Shown: one piece after another, positions 13,802 to 19,690 of the stretch
Position numbering within the stretch: position 1 is the first letter of the stretch
Layout: every line of letters begins with the position of its first letter
From: Akkermansiaceae bacterium UBA7890
GTDB lineage: Bacteria > Verrucomicrobiota > Verrucomicrobiia > Verrucomicrobiales > Akkermansiaceae
NCBI GenBank assembly: GCA_002501065.1
Contig: DLRK01000066.1
Span: 1-19,690 of the forward strand
Length of the DNA stretch: 19,690 nucleotides
Reading direction: 5' to 3'
Program-made: the position numbers and the translations under genes
The notes under the pieces: model-generated
Database searches by the model: none
What the model saw: only the letters and a program-made list of their open reading frames with translations
Told to the model about the DNA's origin: nothing

Positions 13802-14143
13802 ATGGTGACTGCGAGGCGATCGATTACCACTTTCGAAAACCGGGTGTATGCCGCCCTGCAGGAAGTCCCGCAGGGGAAGGTGGTCACCTATGCCGCCCTT
13901 GCACATCATCTCAACTGCCGCTCGGCGCAGGCGGTAGGACAGGCGCTCAAGCGCAATCCGTTTGCGCCGGAGGTGCCCTGCCACCGTGTGATCCGGACAG
14001 ACGGATCGCTGGGCGGATATTCCGGGAAGAGCCGGGGTGTGCGGGTGGAGCGCAAGCGACGGATTCTTGCGGGGGAAGGCGTCTTCTTTGACGAGGCGGG
14101 CCGGCTTTGTGATTCCAGTCGCTTCTGGAGCTGGACAGATTGA
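13802..14143 (+). CDS. O6-alkylguanine-DNA alkyltransferase, single DNA-binding/active-site domain
   Basis: 113 residues, only the C-terminal domain of the Ada/Ogt/MGMT family. The acceptor cysteine is present in PCHRVI (59-64, Cys60), so this is an alkyl-accepting form rather than an alkyltransferase-like protein with Trp at that site. QGKVVTYAALA (24-34) and AVGQALKRNPFAP (44-56) form the DNA-binding part. The residue usually given as the arginine finger in ARAVG is Gln here (SAQAVG, Gln43). It repairs O6-alkylguanine by irreversible transfer to the Cys; the truncated form may have narrower activity. A strong Shine-Dalgarno (GGAAGGAG) precedes the ATG at 13802. Confidence 0.88.
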   Translation: MVTARRSITTFENRVYAALQEVPQGKVVTYAALAHHLNCRSAQAVGQALKRNPFAPEVPCHRVIRTDGSLGGYSGKSRGVRVERKRRILAGEGVFFDEAGRLCDSSRFWSWTD

Positions 14144-14183
14144 CGGTTGGCAGGAGGCGGGCAGGGACTATGCTGCCCGGGCC

Positions 14184-15242
14184 ATGCGATCCCTCACCCT
14201 TTTCCTCCTCCTTGCCGTCTCCTGCCCGGTAGCGGGCAGGGCCGGGACCCCGGAGGCGGCCGCTCAAATCAGGAATGAATATGAAGAGGCGGTCCGGGTC
14301 TGGGCCCAGAAGCTGGCGCTTGCGGATTCCCAGTCTCAACGCAATGTCTGGAAGAACCGCCCCCAGTCATCGGATTATGGTGCGCGCATGTGGATCGAAC
14401 TGAAGGATTCCCTGCGCACGGACTGGACCATCGAGTATTGCACCTGGCTCCTGGAGCGCGCCCCGGTTTTTGCAGCGGAGACCGACCCGGGGGAGTCGCG
14501 GTCGCGCGCGCAGTTCATCATGCAGTCACTCCAGCGTTTCCACCTCAAGAGCCCCAAGATCGGAATGCTCTGCCTGGCTTTGACCAGCCAGCCTGATCGC
14601 TCCATTCTCAAGGTGATTGAGACGGTCGAGCAGGAGAATCCACACGAGGAGGTCCAGGGTCAGGCTTCCCTCGCGATCGCGATGCTCCTGAAGGGGTTGG
14701 GTGATGATGCGGTAATCCTGGAGCGGCGGATTGGCAATCTGCGGCGGGCCATCATCAAGGCTCACGAGGTGAAGGTGGGGGATACCACGGTCTCCAAGCT
14801 GGCCATGGATGAGATATTCGTGATCCAGAACCTGGTCAAGGGGAGGACTGCTCCCGATGCTATCGGGCGGGACTCCGCAGGGGAGCCCTTCAAGTTGAGC
14901 ATGTTAAAGGGCAAGGTGACTGTGCTGGCCTTCTGGCATACCAGTATGCGCGACGCGGAGCGGGGTCTGGGTCTTTTGCGTAAGCTGCATGAGCAGCACG
15001 GAAAGCGTGGGATGAATCTGATCGGGGTGACTTCCGACTCCCGGGAGGTGCTGCGCAGTCTGCGCGCCAACGGGACCATTCCCTGGCGGAATTTTTCCGA
15101 TGTAGACGGGCGGATCCACTCTCAGTATCGGGTGAGAGACCTTCCCCTGGTTTACGTCCTGGATGCCCAGCGGAAGATTCGCTACATCGGAGGCCCCGGG
15201 GCCTTCGTGGATCTGACGGTGGAAGGAATGCTCGCCGAGTAG
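14184..15242 (+). CDS. Exported protein with thioredoxin/TlpA-like domain lacking the CxxC cysteines
   Basis: 352 residues from the ATG at 14184, giving a signal peptide MRSLTLFLLLAVSCPVAGRA (cleavage near A20/G21); an in-frame ATG at 14037 overlaps the previous gene. Residues about 25-220 are helical and unrecognised. Residues about 222-350 form a redoxin/TlpA-like domain: APDAIGRDSAGEPFKLSMLK (223-242), VTVLAFWHTSM (245-255), NLIGVTSDS (278-286), and a cis-Pro loop RDLPLVYVLD (318-327, Pro321). Where active TlpA proteins have FWATWCGPC this one has FWHTSMRDA, so both redox cysteines are absent and thiol chemistry is not expected. It may be a structural or binding protein. It ends 12 bases before the convergent AI-2E gene. 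Confidence 0.85.
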   Translation: MRSLTLFLLLAVSCPVAGRAGTPEAAAQIRNEYEEAVRVWAQKLALADSQSQRNVWKNRPQSSDYGARMWIELKDSLRTDWTIEYCTWLLERAPVFAAETDPGESRSRAQFIMQSLQRFHLKSPKIGMLCLALTSQPDRSILKVIETVEQENPHEEVQGQASLAIAMLLKGLGDDAVILERRIGNLRRAIIKAHEVKVGDTTVSKLAMDEIFVIQNLVKGRTAPDAIGRDSAGEPFKLSMLKGKVTVLAFWHTSMRDAERGLGLLRKLHEQHGKRGMNLIGVTSDSREVLRSLRANGTIPWRNFSDVDGRIHSQYRVRDLPLVYVLDAQRKIRYIGGPGAFVDLTVEGMLAE

Positions 15243-15254
15243 AGGGCGGGTTAC

Positions 15255-16553
15255 TCAGGATTGGCAGGGAGATTCGTCTGGTTCCGGTTCCTGCTCGCGG
15301 GTGGCGGGATCCCAGATATAGCGGGTAAAGAGAACCTTCACCGAGGCCGTGAGGGGGACCGCGAGGAGGGCGCCCAGGAAGCCGCCCAGGATAAGGGACC
15401 AGAAGAAGATCGAGAAGATGATGGTCATGGGGTGGAGCCCCACCTTCTCTCCGATGATCCTGGGTTGGATAAAGAGTCCATCGATCTGCTGGACCACGAA
15501 GAAGATGGCGAAGACCAGGGCCGGGTGCTGCCAGTCGCCATAAGTGGCCACCGCGATGATCATGGCCGGAATGAGAGTGACCAGGAAACCGATGAAGGGC
15601 ATCACTCCCAGGATGGCGAGGGCAAGGCCAATCACAAACGCGTAGGGGAGCCCGATCATCCAGAGGAGGAGACCGGTGAGAACGCCATCGATGATGCTGA
15701 CAAGGACCTGGCCCCGGAAGAAGGCGATGAGGTATCCGTTCATCTCGTCGAGGGTTGCGACGACTTCGCGCTTCAGATTGGATTCACGCAGGGGAACGAA
15801 GTGGCCCCAGCGGCTCTGAATGATGGCAGCCTCCTTCAGAAAGAAGAAGAGGTAGACCGGGACGAGGAGAAATCCGAGAGCGTAGCCGATGAAACCAAAG
15901 ACCTTGCCGGCTCCGCCTTCAAGCCAGCCGAGACCTGTGGTCAGGAGTTCCTCCAGATGTTCGGTGGCCCAGTGCCAGCCCTTGCTTTTCCTGAGGTCAA
16001 ACTCACTGGCATCCTGGCCTGGAATCCACTTGGGAAAGTTCTCAAGCCAGTGGTCATAGTTTGAGAGTTGCCTCTCTGGTGAGGGATCGGCTGAAGATGT
16101 GGCGGGCTCTTCTCCGGCTTCATGTTCGGCCAGGGCCTGATTGGCCAGGTCGCGTAACCAGGGTGTGGTGCGGATATGCTGGACCAGATTACCGGCCAAC
16201 TGTTCCCGTTTTTCGAACAGTTCCCCGGCCTGAGAGGCGATCTTGGGGCTTATCACCAGGAGCGTGGACCCCAGGAGGAGGGCGGAACCGGTAAAAACGG
16301 ATAGGATGGCCCGCAGGCGTGACAGGCCCTTTTGCTCCAGTTTCACCACCAGAGGATTGAGGAGATAGGCGAGGATGCCGGCTACCGCGAGGGGAACGAG
16401 AACTGGTTGAAGGTAGGTGAGAGTTCTGCCGATGAGAATGACGAGGCCCACGACCAGGGCTCCAATCACCGCGAGGGCCATGCCGGTCAGGGCGCTCCAT
16501 AGAGCGCGGCGCTGAAAGTCGGTTGGAAACTGGTGGGGCACGGGCGCTTCCAA
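15255..16553 (-). CDS. AI-2E/PerM-family transmembrane protein
   Basis: 432 residues. Hydrophobic segments lie at about 22-42, 49-70, 81-102, 216-240, 278-300, 303-337, 346-360 and 375-405. A soluble region of about 110 residues (105-215) follows the third segment, as in this family. The conserved C-terminal part is clear: FFRGQVLVSIIDGVLTGLLL (278-297), ILGVMPFIGF (314-323), and QQIDGLFIQPRIIGEKVGLH (355-374). Members include TqsA and PerM of E. coli and sodium/proton exchangers; which activity applies here cannot be read from sequence. The start is a TTG at 16553, with a stop codon just upstream and a GTG at 16541 as alternative. It lies 212 bases downstream of nusB on the same strand. Confidence 0.92.
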   Translation of the reverse strand: MEAPVPHQFPTDFQRRALWSALTGMALAVIGALVVGLVILIGRTLTYLQPVLVPLAVAGILAYLLNPLVVKLEQKGLSRLRAILSVFTGSALLLGSTLLVISPKIASQAGELFEKREQLAGNLVQHIRTTPWLRDLANQALAEHEAGEEPATSSADPSPERQLSNYDHWLENFPKWIPGQDASEFDLRKSKGWHWATEHLEELLTTGLGWLEGGAGKVFGFIGYALGFLLVPVYLFFFLKEAAIIQSRWGHFVPLRESNLKREVVATLDEMNGYLIAFFRGQVLVSIIDGVLTGLLLWMIGLPYAFVIGLALAILGVMPFIGFLVTLIPAMIIAVATYGDWQHPALVFAIFFVVQQIDGLFIQPRIIGEKVGLHPMTIIFSIFFWSLILGGFLGALLAVPLTASVKVLFTRYIWDPATREQEPEPDESPCQS

Positions 16554-16765
16554 GAATTAGCAATCCGGGGAACGGGGGGCGATGAGAAAGTCAGGAAAGG
16601 CTGGGGGCAGTCCCACAGGAGGTGCGCCTCAGGGTATGACCGTTCAGTCATCCGCCATTCGAGAGCATTCGGGTGAAGGGATCCTGGGCGGAACTATCCA
16701 AGCGACGTGGAATTCAAATCGTACGAATCGGAACGATCAGGACTGTCTGGCGGATTGCCTTGCCG

Positions 16766-17641
16766 CTATCTCTGCCTGGCCACCCGGTCGAGCACGCCAT
16801 TGACGAAGCCGGGAGATTCAGTGGTGCCGAAAGCGCGGGCGAGTTCAATGGCCTCGTTGATGGCTACCGCGGGCGGAACTTCGTCGTCGAAGAGAAGTTC
16901 GTAGGTGCCGAGGCGGAGGATGGCCCGGTCGACCCGGTCCAGTCGCTCAGGGGAGTAGTTGTCTACCACCTCGGCCAGGTTCCGGTCGATGTCAGCGAGA
17001 TGTCGGCGCAGATTATGGTAGTAGGATTCGATGCACGAGGTGGTGTGAGCGAGATCCTTCTCGGTCCGCGCCACGGACTTCAATTCGGGAAGCGTCGTGA
17101 GATCGTCGCCGAGGGCAAGCGAGAGGCGTTCACCCATGGGTGCGATCTGTTCTCGCAGAACCAGGGCTTCGTCGTGCAGTTGTTGCAGGGCGGGGAAGTG
17201 TGGATTGGTGGCGCTCACCCGGGTTGCCGCGGAGAGAGCAGCGCGATTGCTCCGGTTGGCGCCTTCCATGCTCTCCCGGAGGCGGGTGACATCCTTGTTG
17301 CCGTTGAGTTCGTGACGCAGGCCATGGAGGTAGGCGCGGAGTTTTTCCTCTTCCTCGCTCCAGGATTTGAGGTCCCTGTTCATCTCGTCGGCTCCATCGG
17401 CGGGATCGAGTTCTTCGAGGGTGAGCAGGAGAGGGGAAAGGCCGGCGATGACCTTCTCCCGGCCCTGCTGGAGATGTACTACGGCCCTTGCGCGAGCCCT
17501 CGTGGACTTGTCCCGGGTCGACTCCAGGAGCAGCGACAGGATGGCGGGATCAGGCGCATCCGGAAGTTCGTCTGCGGGGCCCAGAGCATAGAGGAACTGC
17601 ACAACCGCCTCGCGTATGCGGCGACGTGAAGTGTCAGGCAT
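16766..17641 (-). CDS. nusB: NusB antitermination factor with large internal insertion
   Basis: 291 residues from the ATG at 17641. The N-terminal SRRRIREAVVQFLYALG (5-21) is the first NusB helix. The C-terminal half is canonical: LDRVDRAILRLGTYELLFDD (234-253), VPPAVAINEAIELARAFG (255-272), FVNGVLDRVA (279-288). NusB normally has about 140 residues; here roughly 140 extra, helical and charged residues (about 45-205) separate the first helices from the C-terminal bundle. NusB binds boxA RNA with NusE (ribosomal protein S10) and supports rRNA antitermination. The start codon overlaps the end of ribH (ATGCCTGA, 8 bases), which indicates translational coupling; ribH-nusB pairing is common in bacteria. 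Confidence 0.9.
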   Translation of the reverse strand: MPDTSRRRIREAVVQFLYALGPADELPDAPDPAILSLLLESTRDKSTRARARAVVHLQQGREKVIAGLSPLLLTLEELDPADGADEMNRDLKSWSEEEEKLRAYLHGLRHELNGNKDVTRLRESMEGANRSNRAALSAATRVSATNPHFPALQQLHDEALVLREQIAPMGERLSLALGDDLTTLPELKSVARTEKDLAHTTSCIESYYHNLRRHLADIDRNLAEVVDNYSPERLDRVDRAILRLGTYELLFDDEVPPAVAINEAIELARAFGTTESPGFVNGVLDRVARQR

Positions 17642-18143
17642 CTCTTGGCTGGGTGCGAAGCGATCCTCCACGGTCAAGTTCGGAGAAGATCTCCACCATG
17701 GAGGTGGCCGCACGGGCGGCTTCGATTCCCCGGTTTAGTTCGTCACCCAGACAACGGACGTGCGCCTGCGCTTCATCCTCCACCAGAAGGACCTCGTGAA
17801 TGACCGGGGTGGTGTAATCGAGGGCGAGTTGCTGGAGGGCATCGGTAACGCTGCGGGCTACCAGATCGGCATGGGCGGTTTCGCCTCGGATGATGACTCC
17901 GAGGGCAATCGCACAAATCGGTTGTTCAAGATCGAGCAGAGCCTTGATGGCAACGGGGATCTCAAAGGCACCGGGCACCCGCACCAGATCGACCCGGGCC
18001 TGTGGCAGGTGGTCGCTCAGTTCTTCGATCGCATTATCAACGAGGCCGTCGCTGTAGACCTCGTTATACTTCGAGGCCACGATGGCGAGCTTGTTGTGCT
18101 TGGTATTGAAGATGCGAGGCTTCGGCGGGAGTGCTAGCGACAT
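17634..18143 (-). CDS. ribH: 6,7-dimethyl-8-ribityllumazine synthase
   Basis: 169 residues. The family motifs are present: IVASKYNE (21-28) near the start, VPGAFEIP (56-63), and VIIRGETAH (83-91) with His91 at the catalytic position of GxTxH. The enzyme condenses 5-amino-6-ribitylamino-uracil with 3,4-dihydroxy-2-butanone 4-phosphate, the product of the upstream ribBA, in the penultimate step of riboflavin synthesis. The segment PVIHEVLLVEDEAQA (113-127) replaces the more usual PVxxGVLTTxxxxQA, and the protein has a C-terminal extension of about 15 residues. It is 127 bases downstream of ribBA and overlaps nusB. Confidence 0.95.
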   Translation of the reverse strand: MSLALPPKPRIFNTKHNKLAIVASKYNEVYSDGLVDNAIEELSDHLPQARVDLVRVPGAFEIPVAIKALLDLEQPICAIALGVIIRGETAHADLVARSVTDALQQLALDYTTPVIHEVLLVEDEAQAHVRCLGDELNRGIEAARAATSMVEIFSELDRGGSLRTQPRDA

Positions 18144-18224
18144 GACGAATGAACCTTAGGATCTAAAAGCTGGATGCTGAATCGAAAATTCAGGGGATTG
18201 TAGTCTGGCTTCCTGGGGTGGCAC

Positions 18225-18240
18225 GTGACGATTCCGTCAC
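18225..18240. repeat. Short hairpin between ribBA and ribH
   Basis: A 6-base-pair stem GTGACG (18225-18230) and CGTCAC (18235-18240) closes a 4-base loop in the 127-base gap after ribBA. No T tract follows on the minus strand, so it is not a standard terminator; it could stabilise a message end or attenuate read-through. Confidence 0.3.
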
Positions 18241-18270
18241 AGACCGCACGGCCATCGTGGAGGGTCTTTC

Positions 18271-19470
18271 CTACAGGCGATGGCCTAGTTTGTCGCGCTT
18301 CGTTTCGAGGTAGCGTCGGTTATCTGGATTGGGCTCGGAGCGGATCAGCACCTGATCGACGATCTCCAGCCCGTATCCCTCCAAACCCACCACTTTCTTT
18401 GGATTATTGGTGAGAAGGCGGATCTTGCGGACCCCGAGGTCGTGGAGAATCTGGGCCCCCATTCCGTAGTGCCGGAGATCGGACGGGAATCCCAGTCTTT
18501 CGTTAGCCTCCACCGTATCAAGGCCTTTCTCCTGGAGCTTGTATGCGTGGATCTTTGCGGCAAGGCCGATGCCGCGGCCCTCCTGGCGGAGGTAGAGGAG
18601 CACGCCCCCTTCCTCAGCGATGCGTTCCATGGCGGCGTGGAGCTGGCTGCCACAGTCGCAGCGGCGGGAGGAGAAAACGTCCCCGGTGAGACATTCGGAG
18701 TGCACCCGCACGAGGGTTGGTTGCTCGGGGTCGATCTTGCCCCGGGTGAGCGCCAGATGGTGTGAGTCGTCGGTGTGCTCCCGATAAAGGTGGCAATCGA
18801 ACGCTCCGTATTCGGTGGGAAGGTCGATGGTCTCCTCGCATGCCACCAGACGTTCCGTCCGGCGCCGGTATTCAATGATCTGGGCAATCGTGCAGGCCTT
18901 CAGCCCGTGTGTCTGCTGGTAGTCTCCGAGATCACCGACCCGAGCCATGGTGCCGTCTTCGTGCATGATCTCGCAGAGCATCCCGACTCCGGGAAGGTTG
19001 GCCATCCGGGCAAGGTCAACCGCTGCTTCGGTGTGCCCGGCCCGACGCAGCACTCCATCGTCGGCGGCCTGCAGGGGAAAGACGTGGCCTGGTTGCACGA
19101 GACTGTCTGCACCAGCGTCTTCATTGGCTAAGAGGCTGATCGTCCGTGATCGATCGGCGGCTGATATGCCAGTGGAGATTCCGGTTGCGGCATCCACTGA
19201 AACAGTGAATGCCGTACGGTGTCCTTCCCGGTTTCGTCGTGACATGGGGGGCAGGTTAAGGGCTTCCACTCGTGCACGGGTGACGGGTGCGCAGATCAAT
19301 CCGCGACCATGAGTGGCCATGAAGGCGATCGTTTCTGGAGTGGTGCGGGAGGCTGCCCCGATCAGGTCTGCCTCGTTCTCGCGGGCTGGATCGTCGGCCA
19401 CGATGACGAGTTTGCCGCCGGAGATATCGGCGACAATTTGGTCGATAGAACTGAAGGTTAGGGCCGACAC
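18271..19470 (-). CDS. ribBA: Bifunctional 3,4-dihydroxy-2-butanone 4-phosphate synthase / GTP cyclohydrolase II
   Basis: 399 residues from the GTG at 19470. This start puts LTFSSIDQIVADISGGK at the usual RibB N-terminus; the frame stays open to a TTG at 19641, but the extra 57 residues do not look like the family. RibB domain (about 1-203): DDPARENEADLI (26-37), HGRGLICAP (54-62), and RAGHTEAAVDLA (143-154). RibA domain (about 205-399): zinc cysteines Cys260, Cys271 and Cys273 in ECLTGDVFSSRRCDC (259-273), RQEGRGIGLAAK (295-306), HYGMGAQIL (334-342) and LLTNNPKKV (352-360). Both reactions start riboflavin synthesis, from ribulose 5-phosphate and from GTP. It heads the minus-strand series ribBA, ribH, nusB. 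Confidence 0.95.
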   Translation of the reverse strand: MSALTFSSIDQIVADISGGKLVIVADDPARENEADLIGAASRTTPETIAFMATHGRGLICAPVTRARVEALNLPPMSRRNREGHRTAFTVSVDAATGISTGISAADRSRTISLLANEDAGADSLVQPGHVFPLQAADDGVLRRAGHTEAAVDLARMANLPGVGMLCEIMHEDGTMARVGDLGDYQQTHGLKACTIAQIIEYRRRTERLVACEETIDLPTEYGAFDCHLYREHTDDSHHLALTRGKIDPEQPTLVRVHSECLTGDVFSSRRCDCGSQLHAAMERIAEEGGVLLYLRQEGRGIGLAAKIHAYKLQEKGLDTVEANERLGFPSDLRHYGMGAQILHDLGVRKIRLLTNNPKKVVGLEGYGLEIVDQVLIRSEPNPDNRRYLETKRDKLGHRL

Positions 19471-19549
19471 GGGCTGGTGCTGAAGGGTTGGTGGTTTGAG
19501 TGAAGCGGGTGTTCGCTGAAGATGTAGTTCAGATTCGAGGAAAGAAAAG

Positions 19550-19597
19550 CACCGGGAGGCTTCAATCCTACCGGTGGGGTCGGGGTTCCCCAGGATT
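19550..19597 (-). promoter_or_regulatory. Structured leader upstream of ribBA with two competing hairpins
   Basis: On the minus strand, about 80-130 bases before the GTG start, two mutually exclusive structures are possible. Hairpin A pairs AATCCT (19592-19597) with AGGATT (19564-19569), with an inner GGGG/CCCC. Hairpin B pairs CACCGG-AGG (19567-19576) with CCT-CCGGTG (19550-19559). They share AGG, so they cannot form together. The core FMN-riboswitch sequences (GGATGAGAGAAG-like ends and the conserved loops) are not seen. A TATTAT on the minus strand at 19668-19673 could be a -10 box, but its -35 would lie outside the window. Confidence 0.35.
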
Positions 19598-19690
19598 CGG
19601 GGGTGTTTTGCTTGAAGAATCTCTCGGAGGCGGGTTTGCAATGCCCGCAGAATCAGGGTGTTGGAGAATAATAAGGGGTGATTTGAGAAT

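Noticed and set aside
18220..18230. CACGTG core at 18223-18228, considered as a parS site for the local ParB (others at 240-245 and 11420-11425)
   Set aside because: The flanks do not match the TGTTNCACGTGAAACA consensus.
19550..19597. FMN riboswitch upstream of ribBA
   Set aside because: ACCGG and GCC-like pieces are present, but the conserved terminal elements of the FMN riboswitch are missing, so I do not call it.
19471..19641. N-terminal extension of RibBA from a TTG at 19641
   Set aside because: The 57 additional residues do not resemble RibB, and the segment overlaps strong predicted RNA hairpins; the GTG at 19470 gives the family N-terminus.

Overview
The window looks like a chromosomal segment of a verrucomicrobial bacterium (Verrucomicrobiota). 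I infer this from the GC-rich coding, very large secreted proteins that combine lamin-tail, CotH-kinase and calcium-repeat modules, a PEP-CTERM protein ending in four arginines, an animal-type glutaminyl cyclase, a SET-domain protein, frequent GTG/TTG starts and few strong Shine-Dalgarno sites. No insertion sequence, phage, CRISPR array, tRNA or rRNA was seen. Essentially all the DNA is accounted for by 15 genes and short spacers.

Left part (1-10.3 kb): mostly exported proteins. On the minus strand, an M60-type metallopeptidase runs off the left edge and lies just downstream of a secreted beta-rich protein of unknown function (1312-2901). A small periplasmic four-helix protein resembling cytochrome b562 (3221-3676, plus strand) ends at a strong bidirectional-looking terminator. 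It converges with a 1768-residue mosaic protein carrying cadherin-like, thrombospondin type-3, lamin-tail and CotH-kinase-like modules (3841-9147). Next is a PEP-CTERM protein (9303-10178) with its own terminator, a good sigma70-type promoter and an upstream inverted repeat.

Middle (10.3-15.3 kb): a probable minus-strand pair, parB followed by a lipoprotein glutaminyl-peptide cyclotransferase. This is divergent from a plus-strand cluster of four genes: a secreted protein of unknown function, a SET-domain methyltransferase-like protein, a one-domain O6-alkylguanine-DNA alkyltransferase, and a thioredoxin-fold protein that lacks the catalytic cysteines.

Right part (15.3-19.7 kb): an AI-2E/PerM-family membrane protein, then the minus-strand riboflavin genes in transcription order ribBA, ribH, nusB. 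ribH and nusB overlap by 8 bases. NusB is about twice its usual length. The region upstream of ribBA can form two mutually exclusive RNA hairpins but does not show the FMN-riboswitch consensus.

I did not find one clear new multi-gene system. The most promising leads are four. The glutaminyl cyclase sits near three exported proteins whose predicted mature N-terminus is Gln. The b562-like protein retains both putative axial ligands. NusB has a large insertion. The ribBA leader is structured.
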